Positions 8,597 through 17,644 of a stretch of DNA of 49,239 bases are shown here, in pieces; position 1 is the first letter of the stretch, and each line of letters opens with the position of its first letter. The notes under the pieces were generated by a model. It was given only the letters and a program-made list of their open reading frames with translations. It had not been told where the DNA came from and searched no databases. The stretch spans positions 1-49,239 of the forward strand of contig JAHDGM010000019.1 in the NCBI GenBank assembly GCA_020627655.1. The letters run 5' to 3'. The stretch comes from Hellea sp. (GTDB lineage Bacteria > Pseudomonadota > Alphaproteobacteria > Caulobacterales > Maricaulaceae). The translations under genes were made by a program, and so were the position numbers.

Positions 8597-9196
8597 ATGA
8601 CTTTGCTTGCAAAAACTTTTATGGCGTCCACCCTCTTGGCTTTGACAACGGCAGGATGTTCAGGCGCTGCCGAAAATGTGAATGTCAAATCAAAAGCGGT
8701 TAAAATGCAAAGCCAGCCTGATAATGTAATCTCAAATACAAGTTCAACCGGTTATAGCAAACCATCGGCGGCTATTGACTTTCAACATGATTTTTCTGGA
8801 CGTAGTACTTTAGGAAGTGTTGAAACTCTCAATTTGAAAATTTCGGACCGTTATCCAGGTGGCACTGTTGAAATTATCGTCAATCCGACTGACGGGCTGG
8901 AAGTCTTTAAAAACGGCAATCGCCAATCGTTTAAGATGGGAAGTGGCGCCAATAATATGACCCTTCAGTTTCAGCCAAAGTCTGAAGGTGTTCACCGCTT
9001 GAACTTTCTTGCTGTTGTGAAGACAGCAGATGGTCAGAGCATCAGCAAGAGCTATAGTATCCCTGTCTATGTGGGGGATCAGTTTGTGCCAGAGAAAAGA
9101 GTTGGTAAAAATATTAGAGATAATGTGAAAGCTCCAAAAACCTCAGGCGGCCTTGTTATTATGGAGGCAGAAGAAACTGTCACCAGTTCGGATTAA
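8597..9196 (+). CDS. Small secreted protein, probable partner of the metallopeptidase
   Basis: It starts 10 bases after the metallopeptidase with a strong AAGGAG, so the two genes almost certainly share a transcript. The N-terminus (MTLLAKTFMASTLLALTTAGC) is a signal peptide with a Cys at the end of the hydrophobic core; Thr at -3 makes the lipobox imperfect. The rest (about 175 residues) is beta-rich and polar, with an Ig-like or bacterial-surface look (VETLNLKISDRYPGGTVEIIV, VHRLNFLAVVKT). No catalytic motif is seen. It may be a chaperone, inhibitor or surface anchor for the peptidase; this is inferred from linkage only. The stop overlaps the convergent RHH gene's stop. Confidence 0.75.
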   Translation: MTLLAKTFMASTLLALTTAGCSGAAENVNVKSKAVKMQSQPDNVISNTSSTGYSKPSAAIDFQHDFSGRSTLGSVETLNLKISDRYPGGTVEIIVNPTDGLEVFKNGNRQSFKMGSGANNMTLQFQPKSEGVHRLNFLAVVKTADGQSISKSYSIPVYVGDQFVPEKRVGKNIRDNVKAPKTSGGLVIMEAEETVTSSD

Positions 9197-9414
9197 CTTG
9201 ACTTCATTACCTGTTTCAGAGCCCAGACTCTGAGGTAGGATGCAAGACCAGACCTGCTTTTCTCTTCCACACGCTGGTCATCGATTTCAGCAAGCAGTCC
9301 CGCTAGGGGCTGCTTTCTTTTTTCTGCTTCACTTTCAATAACCTGCCAGAATTCGGGTTCCAGAGCGATGGAAGTCCTATGTCCGTGCAATGAGAGTGAT
9401 CTTTTTTTCTTCAC
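9193..9414 (-). CDS. Ribbon-helix-helix domain protein (DUF4095/RHH_4 type)
   Basis: This 73-residue protein fits the small RHH family common in alphaproteobacteria. The pattern HRTSIALEPEFWQVIESEAEKR is a predicted beta strand followed by a helix, then LAGLLAEIDDQR and SGLASYLRVWALKQV as the second helix region. Such proteins usually bind DNA as dimers. It lies 4 bases after the DUF4169 gene and ends the sspB-fumC-DUF4169-RHH unit, an arrangement conserved in many alphaproteobacteria. Its target is unknown. Confidence 0.85.
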   Translation of the reverse strand: MKKKRSLSLHGHRTSIALEPEFWQVIESEAEKRKQPLAGLLAEIDDQRVEEKSRSGLASYLRVWALKQVMKSS

Positions 9415-9418
9415 AGGC

Positions 9419-9601
9419 CTAAGTCTCGCGCTTGTGATCGTCGATAGATTTGTTGCGCTTGTCTCGTATTGATGTATCCCGTTGTTTTTGGGCTTTGGTA
9501 CGGCCGAATTTGATGCGGTTTGCTTCGGCTTGTTTATCTTTGCGAATACGCTGCAGCGCCTTTTTGGCCTTGCCGAACTTTATGACATTGTTATCTGTCA
9601 T
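9419..9601 (-). CDS. DUF4169 family small protein
   Basis: The 60-residue, highly basic protein begins with an NVIKFGKAKKAL motif followed by many Lys/Arg and Gln, ANRIKFGRTKAQK and SIDDHKRE, typical of DUF4169. Its ATG overlaps the fumC stop as TAATG, so it is translationally coupled to fumC. It is likely cytosolic and helical; the function is unknown. The link to fumC is conserved but unexplained. Confidence 0.87.
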   Translation of the reverse strand: MTDNNVIKFGKAKKALQRIRKDKQAEANRIKFGRTKAQKQRDTSIRDKRNKSIDDHKRET

Positions 9602-10992
9602 TAACGGGGTTTGATCATCAATTCTGGCCGGACGACTTTATCAAATTCAGCTTCGGTTACAAAGCCAAGACGGACGGCTTCATCGCGCAGAGTTGTGCCG
9701 CGCTTATGGGCTGTTTTAGCTACTTTAGTAGCGTTATCATAACCGATAGTCGGCGCGAGGGCTGTTACCAGCATGAGCGAACGGTTAAGCAGGTCTTCAA
9801 TGCGGTCTTCATTGGCTTTAATGCCGACCACGCATTTATCCGTAAAGGCGTTACAGCTATCAGTCATAAGCTGAATAGATTGAAGCATATTGTAAGCCAT
9901 CACAGGCTTATAGACGTTGAGCTCAAAATGCCCTTGTGATCCGGCAATGGTTATGGCGGTGTGGTTGCCCATGATTTGAGTGCAGACCATTGTCAGGGCC
10001 TCACATTGTGTTGGGTTGACTTTACCGGGCATAATGGATGAGCCAGGCTCATTGGCCGGCAAAGATAATTCTCCAAGCCCAGAGCGAGGGCCAGAGCCTA
10101 AAAACCGGATGTCATTGGCAATTTTGAGCAGGCTGGCGGCGACTGTGTTGATTGCGCCATGCGCTGATATATAGGCATCATGGGCGGCAAGCGCTTCAAA
10201 TTTATTTGGAGCGGTTTTGAAGGGGAGCTTGGTATAACTTGCGACTTCTTCAGCAAACTTTTTGGCAAATCCGGGTTTGCTGTTCAGGCCTGTTCCGACA
10301 GCTGTACCGCCTTGCGCAAGGTAATAGAGCTCTTTAAGGCCTCGTTCCACACGCTTAATACCATTATCCAGCTGAGCCGTGTAACCTGAAAATTCCTGAC
10401 CAAGTGTGACAGGCGTTGCGTCTTGGGTATGCGTACGTCCGATTTTGATGATCTTTTTAAATTCCTGCGATTTGTCATTCAAGGCATTTCGCAGCTTTCG
10501 CAGAGCAGGGAGCAGGCTGTGATGAATTTCCTCGGCGGCCGATATATGCATAGCTGTTGGAAATGTGTCATTGGAGCTTTGGGATCTGTTGACATGGTCA
10601 TTAGGGTGGACTGGGTCTTTTGATCCGACTACGCCGCCAAGGATTTCAATTGCCCTATTGGAGATAACCTCATTGGCATTCATATTGGACTGCGTTCCGG
10701 ATCCTGTCTGCCAGACAGAGAGCGGGAAGTTATCGTCTAGCTTGCCTTCTGCGACTTCGGAGGCCGCGCGAACAATTGCCTTAGTGCGTTTGGCATCCAG
10801 ATTTTTTAAAGAGCGATTAGTTAAGGCTGCAGAGCGTTTTATAATGCCCAGGGCCCGGATCAAAGATGGAGGCATGGTTTCAACGCCAATTGGGAAATTG
10901 ATCAGGCTACGGGCTGTTTGAGCACCGTAATACTTATCCGCAGGCACTTTAAGCTTGCCGAAACTATCCGTTTCAGTGCGCATTTTGGTCAT
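9601..10992 (-). CDS. fumC: Fumarate hydratase class II
   Basis: FumC interconverts fumarate and malate in the TCA cycle as a cytosolic homotetramer without an iron-sulfur cluster. The 463-residue protein has the fumarase/aspartase superfamily signature [17 protein letters not shown], the [10 protein letters not shown]-like substrate segment ([17 protein letters not shown]) and the [18 protein letters not shown] segment. It is of normal length. It sits 21 bases after sspB and is followed by two small conserved genes. The assignment is firm. Confidence 0.97.
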   Translation of the reverse strand: MTKMRTETDSFGKLKVPADKYYGAQTARSLINFPIGVETMPPSLIRALGIIKRSAALTNRSLKNLDAKRTKAIVRAASEVAEGKLDDNFPLSVWQTGSGTQSNMNANEVISNRAIEILGGVVGSKDPVHPNDHVNRSQSSNDTFPTAMHISAAEEIHHSLLPALRKLRNALNDKSQEFKKIIKIGRTHTQDATPVTLGQEFSGYTAQLDNGIKRVERGLKELYYLAQGGTAVGTGLNSKPGFAKKFAEEVASYTKLPFKTAPNKFEALAAHDAYISAHGAINTVAASLLKIANDIRFLGSGPRSGLGELSLPANEPGSSIMPGKVNPTQCEALTMVCTQIMGNHTAITIAGSQGHFELNVYKPVMAYNMLQSIQLMTDSCNAFTDKCVVGIKANEDRIEDLLNRSLMLVTALAPTIGYDNATKVAKTAHKRGTTLRDEAVRLGFVTEAEFDKVVRPELMIKPR

Positions 10993-11013
10993 GATATTCT
11001 CGTGTAATTGGAG

Positions 11014-11565
11014 TTATTTTTTCCGAAAAGCATCTAGGCTGACGACTTTATCGCCGTCTTCCTCATTGGAAGGCATCTCGGTTTGCTTTTTCTTTTTGGA
11101 CTTGGATTTGGGTTTAGCCGCTTTTGGTTTTGGTTCAACGGCAGCGGGAGCGGTTGCTGGTTCCGCTTTCGGTAGAGTTTCAATGGTTGCGGAGGCTTCC
11201 ATTTCACGTGGTGTTTCAAACTGCAAAGCAAAGCCGACGCTCGGGTCATGAAAGCGCGTAATCGCCATATAAGGTACTTTGAGATATTTGGGTACGCCGC
11301 CAAATTTCAAAGTGACTTCGAAGTCTTCTTCATTGGCTGTCAAATCCCAAAATTGATGTTCCAAAACAATCGTAATTTCTTCCGGGTATTTCTTGGCTAG
11401 AGTTTCGTCAATTTCTGCACCGGGGTAGCGGGTCAGGAAAGTGATATAGAAATGATGAGCTCCAGGTAAGGCATCTTCGCGGATGACCCGACGGACAGCG
11501 TCCCTAACAACACCTCGCAGTGCCATTTGGGTCATAAGTTCATAATTCATCAGGTCCTGTGCCAT
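11014..11565 (-). CDS. sspB: SspB-like ClpXP adaptor (alphaproteobacterial type)
   Basis: SspB tethers ssrA-tagged and other substrates to ClpXP. The first ~125 residues form the SspB fold (MNYELMTQMALRGVVRDAV..., HHFYITFLTRYPG, IVLEHQFWDL, FEVTLKFGG). A long Ala/Pro/Lys-rich low-complexity linker of about 45 residues follows, and the protein ends with DKVVSLDAFRKK. That tail fits the short ClpX-binding (XB) peptide that SspB uses to dock on the ClpX zinc domain. In Caulobacter the homologue is SspB-alpha. It is the first gene of the unit with fumC. Confidence 0.9.
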   Translation of the reverse strand: MAQDLMNYELMTQMALRGVVRDAVRRVIREDALPGAHHFYITFLTRYPGAEIDETLAKKYPEEITIVLEHQFWDLTANEEDFEVTLKFGGVPKYLKVPYMAITRFHDPSVGFALQFETPREMEASATIETLPKAEPATAPAAVEPKPKAAKPKSKSKKKKQTEMPSNEEDGDKVVSLDAFRKK

Positions 11566-11686
11566 GCGTATAGACTAAATCAATGACGGAGCGCGTCAAC
11601 ACTAATTCACAACTCAATTAGCAAAACTTCGCGTTATGCTGAGAAGAGCTGTTTACAATCTCTCGGAATCCTGATTCACAGAGAGC

Positions 11687-12577
11687 ATGACACCTCGTTC
11701 GATCTCTATTCCCAAAAACTTTGAAACGTTTAGTCTGGCTAGCGCTTTTTCAGCTTTTATATATCCGGCAATCGGCATAACCGTTCTGATCACTATGATC
11801 TTGATTGGAGTATTTGCTAAAAATGTGGATATGGCGTGGTGGTATGTACCCGCTGGTCTTTTTACAGTTGGTTTGTCCATATTGATCTGCAACGCCGGAA
11901 TAGGGCCTTTACATCGATTGTTGCAGCATAAGGCTGGATACATGAAAGCTCCGGCTCAGATTATCACCATGATTAATCTGATGATTGCAATGCAGGGCAA
12001 GGTACAAGATTGGGTGAATTACCACAGCCAGCACCATCGTTTTGCTGATGGTCCAGGTGATCCGCATAATCCGGCGGAGGGCCGCTTTTGGGCGTGGGTA
12101 GGGTGGATTATCTGGCGGGACGAAAAAGATATGAGCCGTCCTATGGCTATGTGGCTGAAAGAACGGCCGATTATTGTGTGGATGGACCGTTTTTATCATC
12201 ATTTGTCTATCGGTTTACATGCAGGTGTTCCGGCTTTGATATATCTGATAGTCTGGCTTTGCGGCGGGTCACTGGTTTTAACAGCGATTCTGCACGCTTG
12301 TTTCATGATAGGTCGCGCTATTCAATTCCACGCAACTGTTTATGGTATCAATGTGCTTGGACATCTGCCGACCCCTAAATGGGCGGATTACGGAATGGCT
12401 ATGCTTACAGGCGGTGAGGCGTTTCATGACCACCATCACGATGAGCCACAAAGCGCGCTCCATTTACCTCGTAAGGGGTTTTGGAACCGCTTCTTCGACT
12501 ATAATGGCACATTGCTCTTAGTTTACGAAAAGCTGGGATGGGCCAAAGAGCTGAAAATAGCGCCGCGATTTGCCTGA
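11687..12577 (+). CDS. Membrane fatty acid (acyl-CoA type) desaturase
   Basis: The 296-residue protein has the three His boxes of di-iron membrane desaturases: HRLLQH (76-81), HSQHH (113-117) and FHDHHH in the C-terminal third. Hydrophobic segments near residues 28-48, 52-70 and 180-215 fit the usual four-helix topology with His boxes in the cytoplasm. The family inserts a double bond in saturated acyl chains, often delta-9, to adjust membrane fluidity. The gene stands alone between divergently placed sspB and convergent rpoH, whose stop is 15 bases away. The exact position and donor (acyl-CoA, acyl-ACP or phospholipid) cannot be read. Confidence 0.88.
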   Translation: MTPRSISIPKNFETFSLASAFSAFIYPAIGITVLITMILIGVFAKNVDMAWWYVPAGLFTVGLSILICNAGIGPLHRLLQHKAGYMKAPAQIITMINLMIAMQGKVQDWVNYHSQHHRFADGPGDPHNPAEGRFWAWVGWIIWRDEKDMSRPMAMWLKERPIIVWMDRFYHHLSIGLHAGVPALIYLIVWLCGGSLVLTAILHACFMIGRAIQFHATVYGINVLGHLPTPKWADYGMAMLTGGEAFHDHHHDEPQSALHLPRKGFWNRFFDYNGTLLLVYEKLGWAKELKIAPRFA

Positions 12578-12592
12578 TATCTCAAAGGGGAA

Positions 12593-13570
12593 TTAAGCGG
12601 GGTCCGCTTCAATCAAACCGGTTTTGCCGGCAGCGGCTAGCATAGCTTCTTGTAACTTCTCAAAAGCTCTAGCTTCGATTTGCCGAATGCGTTCCCGGCT
12701 TACGTTGTAAATACCCGCAAGCTCTTCCAGTGTTTTAGGGCTGTCAGATAGCCGGCGTTCTGCTATAATGTGTCGTTCGCGATCATTAAGATCCGCCATA
12801 GCGTCCTGTAAAAGGTCCATACGCGCATCATGCTCTTGAGTCTTACCTAAAACAGTTTCTTGGCTATCTGAGTTGTCCTTCAACCAGTCTTGCCATTCAG
12901 ATCCACCATCTTCGCCGCCAACAGTCACATTGAGGGATGCATCACCACCCGATAACATTCGCCTGTTCATTGATGTAACTTCATCCTCTTTGACATTTAG
13001 GCGAGTTGCAATCTTTTTCACCTGATCGGGATGCAGGTCACCATCATCAATTGCTTTCATTTCGCCTTTGAGGCGCCGTAGGTTGAAAAACAGCTTCTTT
13101 TGAGCGGCTGTTGTGCCCATTTTAACCAAAGACCAAGAGCGCAAGACATATTCTTGGATAGCGGCTCTAATCCACCACATGGCGTAAGTGGACAGCCGGA
13201 AACCTTTGTCCGGGTCAAACTTTTTGACAGCCTGCATAAGACCGACATTGCCCTCGGAGATGACTTCGCCGATTGGGAGACCGTAACCACGATATCCCAT
13301 GGCAATTTTGGCGACTAAACGCAGGTGAGATGTAACCATGCGTTCCGCAGCTTCGGTATCGCCGTCTTCGCGCCAACGTTTGGCTAGTATGAACTCCTCG
13401 TCTTTTTCCAGCATTGGGAACTTGCGAACCTCGCTGAGGTAGCGGTTCAGTCCCTGTTCCGGAGACAGGGAAACAGAGAGGCTCATATTGCCAGAATAGC
13501 TGGCGTCCGCGACAGAGGCCTTCTGAGGCTTGCGCTTGGCTATTGTTGTTTGTGTTTCGTCCTTAGACAT
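12593..13570 (-). CDS. rpoH: RNA polymerase heat-shock sigma factor sigma-32
   Basis: The 325-residue product is a group 3 sigma-70 factor. Region 1.2/2 is visible as LSPEQGLNRYLSEVRKFPML and IGEVISEGNVGLMQAVKKFDPDKGFRLSTYAMWWIRAAIQ-like segments. The RpoH box QKKLFFNLRR is present, and region 4 ends with RLSDSPKTLEELAGIYNVSRERIRQIEARA. A strong GGAGGATTTTA precedes the ATG. It directs transcription of chaperones and proteases after heat stress. It lies 65 bases downstream of rluD, an order common in alphaproteobacteria, and may be read from rluD as well as from its own promoter. Confidence 0.96.
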   Translation of the reverse strand: MSKDETQTTIAKRKPQKASVADASYSGNMSLSVSLSPEQGLNRYLSEVRKFPMLEKDEEFILAKRWREDGDTEAAERMVTSHLRLVAKIAMGYRGYGLPIGEVISEGNVGLMQAVKKFDPDKGFRLSTYAMWWIRAAIQEYVLRSWSLVKMGTTAAQKKLFFNLRRLKGEMKAIDDGDLHPDQVKKIATRLNVKEDEVTSMNRRMLSGGDASLNVTVGGEDGGSEWQDWLKDNSDSQETVLGKTQEHDARMDLLQDAMADLNDRERHIIAERRLSDSPKTLEELAGIYNVSRERIRQIEARAFEKLQEAMLAAAGKTGLIEADPA

Positions 13571-13635
13571 TAAAATCCTCCAGAAGCTTTCATATAGGAA
13601 CGCCGGTGCAGAAATAAAGTCATGGATTAATATTT

Positions 13636-14667
13636 TTAGATGTTTAAGCCAGTAAGTGCTGTTTCAAGAACCTTCATGTCATCGGGTAATGGAGCTTCAA
13701 AGAACATTTCTTCTTTAGATATGGGGTGGATGAAGCCTAGAGATTCGGCATGGAGGGCTTGTCGTTTGAAAGTTTGCAGGCAGTCCCTTAGAATAAGTTC
13801 GCCTTCATTTTTAGCGGTATTAAAAGCTCTGTTCTTTCCGTAAAGGGGATCGCCAATCAAAGGGCATCCGGAATGGGCCATATGAACGCGGATTTGATGA
13901 GTGCGGCCGGTTTCTAACCGACACACGATTTTAGAAAATTGAGCTGTACCAACAGAGGCTTTAGGTGAACTGCCAAAGCCTTTGATATATTTATAATTTG
14001 TGATTGCGTGGCGACCTGTTTCTGATGCTTCCATATTCCCCCAGGTCCCGCGAACAACGGATTGTTTTTTCCGGTCGTGAGGCGAGCGGGCAAGGCGGCT
14101 TTCAATTCTGCCTTCGCGAGGTTTAGGCTGTCCTCTAACAAAGCATATATATTGCCGGTTCACGCTGTGTCGGGCGAACTGTTTGGATAGATATTGATGG
14201 GCTTTATCCGATTTTGCGACGACAAGTAGGCCCGACGTATCCTTGTCTATTCTGTGGACGATTCCTGGCCGTAAAACGCCGCCAATGCCCGAGAGGCTGT
14301 CTTTGGCGTGATGGAGTAGCGCGTGTACAAGTGTGCCAGATCGTGAGCCCGGTGCTGGGTGAACAGTCATGCCCGAAGCTTTGTTCACAACGATGATAGC
14401 GTCGTCTTCATAAGTGATATCAAGGGGGATGTTTTCAGGTTCAGGTGTGTCGGAGGCGGGTGGGGGGACCAATATGGCATATTCAGCCCCGGCTATGATT
14501 TTAGCCGAAGGATTCGTCACAATGTCGCCGTCCACCCTCACAGCTTCAGATTCTATCAAAGCGCGGATACGGCTGCGTGATAGCTCTGACCGATCAGCGA
14601 GCCATTTATCCATACGCTGGCCTGCATGTTCTGGCTCTGCTTGCAAGATGCTGAATTTACCTGTCAT
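13636..14667 (-). CDS. rluD: 23S rRNA pseudouridine synthase, RluA/RluD family
   Basis: RluD-type enzymes isomerise uridines in helix 69 of 23S rRNA. An S4 RNA-binding domain occupies residues ~15-75 (QRMDKWLADRSELSRSRIRALIESEAVRVDG). The catalytic signature GIVHRIDKDTSGLLVVAK carries the catalytic Asp, and LETGRTHQIRVHMAHSGCPL is the second family motif. Length (343) is normal. The S4 domain and location upstream of rpoH favour RluD over RluA or RluC. No good Shine-Dalgarno is visible at the ATG. Confidence 0.9.
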   Translation of the reverse strand: MTGKFSILQAEPEHAGQRMDKWLADRSELSRSRIRALIESEAVRVDGDIVTNPSAKIIAGAEYAILVPPPASDTPEPENIPLDITYEDDAIIVVNKASGMTVHPAPGSRSGTLVHALLHHAKDSLSGIGGVLRPGIVHRIDKDTSGLLVVAKSDKAHQYLSKQFARHSVNRQYICFVRGQPKPREGRIESRLARSPHDRKKQSVVRGTWGNMEASETGRHAITNYKYIKGFGSSPKASVGTAQFSKIVCRLETGRTHQIRVHMAHSGCPLIGDPLYGKNRAFNTAKNEGELILRDCLQTFKRQALHAESLGFIHPISKEEMFFEAPLPDDMKVLETALTGLNI

Positions 14668-14861
14668 GTGGGGTTACTAGGACTAAAGCTTTGGAGAAGC
14701 AATCAATGAGACGACGAGTTGTGATGTTTTAGCAACATGTTCCAAAAATCTCACGCTATGGCTTGCGCTGTTTGCGGATAGGCGGTAACGCTTAAGTTAT
14801 AGTTGCGTCAAAAATTGGCGCGGGGAAATATCTAATTTAACCATTTAATCCCGGGGATAAT

Positions 14862-17582
14862 ATGCTCAAAAAAACATTCCTAATTTCATCATCTTTTACT
14901 ATGGCTTTGGCTATTGCTGCGCCCGTAACTGCTCAAGACTATGAGGATGAAATCATTGTTACTGCAACCAAGCGTGCAACAACTTTACAAGAGACAGCCG
15001 TCGCAGTGGCTGTTGTACCTGAAACTGTTATAGAGCAGGCCAAAATTTCTGACATCAAAGACCTTCAGTCTGTTGTGCCATCATTGCGCGTGACACAGTT
15101 GCAAAGCTCTCAAAACACTAATTTCCTGATCCGTGGTTTTGGTAATGGTGCAAACAATGCCGGTATTGAACCGGCGGTTGGTGTTTTCATTGACGGTGTC
15201 TACCGTTCGCGTGCCGCGGCTCAGATCGGTGATCTGCCGAAGCTTGAGCGTGTTGAGGTTCTAAAAGGGCCGCAGTCAACACTTTATGGCAAAAACTCAT
15301 CAGCGGGTGTTATCAGTATTGTCACAGCCAAGCCGAGTTATGAGACTACTGGTTATGTTGAAGCCGGATATGGTAATTATAACGCCTTTAATCTGAAGGG
15401 TTATCTTTCAGGCGGTGATGATGACGGTAAATATGCCTTTAGTCTTGGCGGCGGTATGAATATGCGCGATGGCTATGCCAAGAGCGCGAATTCTCTCACT
15501 CCGGATTTGAATGACCGTGACCGCTGGAACATTCGCGCGCAGGCTTTATTCACGCCAAGTGATAACTTTGAAGCTCGCCTGATTTACGATATCAGTAAAA
15601 TTGATGAGCAATGCTGTCTAACCGGCTTCTTGGATGCGGCAAACGGCCTAACACCAGACGGAACAGCATTTGGTGGTCTTAGTGTCATTGGAGCTATAAC
15701 GACACCAACTAATCTTGGTGGACTAGGTGGTAATGTAAATGATCCATTTGCTTATGTGGCCGATTTCAACGGGGCTTTCGATAATTTTGTAGATGACAGT
15801 GGTGTATCCCTACATTTGGATTGGGGTCTTGGCGGTGTTGATGTGACGTCTATTACGTCTTACAGAAATAATGAAGGCGGATATGATACAGAGGTTGATT
15901 ACACAAACCTGCCTTTAGCTGACTCAGTTCGTCTGGAGAATGATATAAGCACATTTACACAGGAACTGCGTTTCGCGGGGTCTTTTGATCAGGCTGACTG
16001 GCTTGTCGGTGGGTACTACTTCAACGAAGATATAACATCTGACACGTCCCTCGAGTATGGGGCTGGAATGCGAGCTTATGCCGACCTACTAACTGGAGGA
16101 GCTTTGGCTGGTATCGAGCAAATTTTGATGCCTACGACGCCCTATTTTGCCCAAGGTGCAGGAACGGCTGCAAGATTTACGCAGGATGACGAAGCTTGGT
16201 CTGTTTTTGGTCAGCTTGATTTTGATGTGACGGATCGCCTGACTATCACGGTTGGGGGTAACTACACTGATGATAAAAAAGACGTCAGTTTTGCTCAGAC
16301 ACGGAATACTGATACATTTGCTCAGATTGACCTTGATGGAGCTGAAGGCATTCAGGTTCTAACTGTTGGCGGTTTGGCAGATACGTTTGGTCAGTTCTCT
16401 GGATCATGTCTGGATGCTAATAATATGCTGTTTGGGGCCTTACCATTCTCCCCACAGAATGTCGGTCTGATCCTGACAACATCTCCTGGATGTTTTGTAC
16501 AGCCGGACCCAAATCAACCGCCTGTAGCTATTCCTGCTTCGGATGCTTATAATGGTTATTTGGCACTAGTTCAGGCAGGTGCAATCAATCTGGCCGGTAG
16601 CCCAAATAATCCACTGTTAGGATTAGCATCGTTTCAGTTCTTACCACCTTTAACAGGTTTCCCGAATGCATTTGAAAATGGTAAGTCAGATGACAACAAG
16701 TTTACTTATACCATTCGCGGGGCTTATGAGGTATCTGACAATCTTAATGTTTATGCAAGCTATGCGACTGGCTTCAAGGCAACTTCTTGGAACCTGTCAA
16801 GGGATACACGCCCAACGACAGCTTATGCCACGAATGGTGTGCCAATTGCGCATCCAAATGAAGGTTTAGGTACACGGTTTGCAGGTCCTGAAGAAACATC
16901 TGTTATTGAATTGGGTCTTAAAGCCCGTTTCGCGAAAGGTGCTTTGAACCTGGCTGTTTTCGATCAATCGATCGAAGGTTTCCAGTCCAACCTGTTCCAA
17001 GGAACGGGTTTCAAATTGGTCAATGCGGGTGAACAAAGTGCTCGTGGTGTAGAATGGGATGCCACTTACAATCCGATTGATGCCTTGCGACTGGACTTTA
17101 GTGGTACTTATCTGGATCCTAAATTCGATTCATTCCAAAATGCGCCTGGCCCATTCGGCTATGAGTTTGACCGTACAGGTGATAGGCCAACCGGTATTCA
17201 TGAGTGGAGCATGAACTTTGCGGCTACATATAATCATGATTTTGGAAATGGTATGGAAGGTTATATCCGCGGATCATACCTCTATGAAAGCCCTGTGCAG
17301 ATTGTTCCAAATTACGCAACAGTCAGTCAGCTGACAGCTCAAGGTTTCACTATTGCTAACACTTTAAATGGCCTTAACAATACAGAGCGTAAAGTCAGCA
17401 CATTTGATGCTTCTGCAGGTATCTCGCTGGATAACGGTATTTCACTCCAGGTTTGGGGCCGGAACATCTTTAATGATGAGTATCTAATGAGTGCCTTCCC
17501 GGGTGTTGCTCAGCCAGGCACTTTCTATGGATATCCTAACCCGCCGCGTACTTATGGTGCCGCGCTGCGTTACGATTTTTAA
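14862..17582 (+). CDS. TonB-dependent outer-membrane receptor
   Basis: The 906-residue protein starts with a signal peptide (MLKKTFLISSSFTMALAIAAPVTAQ, cleavage near 25). The TonB box is probably DEIIVTATKR directly after it. The plug domain shows NFLIRGFGN, GVFIDGVYRSR and ERVEVLKGPQSTLYGKNSSAGVISIVTAKP. The rest is a beta barrel ending in an aromatic residue (YGAALRYDF), as required for outer-membrane insertion. No nearby genes reveal the substrate; siderophores, vitamins and glycans are all possible. A 190-base upstream region separates it from rluD, and a strong terminator follows, so it is monocistronic. Confidence 0.95.
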   Translation: MLKKTFLISSSFTMALAIAAPVTAQDYEDEIIVTATKRATTLQETAVAVAVVPETVIEQAKISDIKDLQSVVPSLRVTQLQSSQNTNFLIRGFGNGANNAGIEPAVGVFIDGVYRSRAAAQIGDLPKLERVEVLKGPQSTLYGKNSSAGVISIVTAKPSYETTGYVEAGYGNYNAFNLKGYLSGGDDDGKYAFSLGGGMNMRDGYAKSANSLTPDLNDRDRWNIRAQALFTPSDNFEARLIYDISKIDEQCCLTGFLDAANGLTPDGTAFGGLSVIGAITTPTNLGGLGGNVNDPFAYVADFNGAFDNFVDDSGVSLHLDWGLGGVDVTSITSYRNNEGGYDTEVDYTNLPLADSVRLENDISTFTQELRFAGSFDQADWLVGGYYFNEDITSDTSLEYGAGMRAYADLLTGGALAGIEQILMPTTPYFAQGAGTAARFTQDDEAWSVFGQLDFDVTDRLTITVGGNYTDDKKDVSFAQTRNTDTFAQIDLDGAEGIQVLTVGGLADTFGQFSGSCLDANNMLFGALPFSPQNVGLILTTSPGCFVQPDPNQPPVAIPASDAYNGYLALVQAGAINLAGSPNNPLLGLASFQFLPPLTGFPNAFENGKSDDNKFTYTIRGAYEVSDNLNVYASYATGFKATSWNLSRDTRPTTAYATNGVPIAHPNEGLGTRFAGPEETSVIELGLKARFAKGALNLAVFDQSIEGFQSNLFQGTGFKLVNAGEQSARGVEWDATYNPIDALRLDFSGTYLDPKFDSFQNAPGPFGYEFDRTGDRPTGIHEWSMNFAATYNHDFGNGMEGYIRGSYLYESPVQIVPNYATVSQLTAQGFTIANTLNGLNNTERKVSTFDASAGISLDNGISLQVWGRNIFNDEYLMSAFPGVAQPGTFYGYPNPPRTYGAALRYDF

Positions 17583-17603
17583 TCCACATAATTATACAAA
17601 AAT

Positions 17604-17630
17604 AAAACCGCCCGGATGGGCGGTTTTTTT
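17604..17630. terminator. Bidirectional intrinsic terminator
   Basis: CCGCCC and GGGCGG form a 6-bp GC stem (17608-17613 / 17618-17623) with a GGAT loop, extended by AAAA before and TTTTTTT after. It ends the TonB-receptor transcript. Read on the minus strand it is also followed by a T-rich run, so it can serve the convergent glycosyltransferase gene. Confidence 0.92.
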
Positions 17631-17644
17631 ATGGCATGAGATGA

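Noticed and set aside
14820-14860. CtrA-type site before the TonB-receptor gene
   Set aside because: The two TTAA boxes are only four bases apart, not the seven of a full CtrA site.
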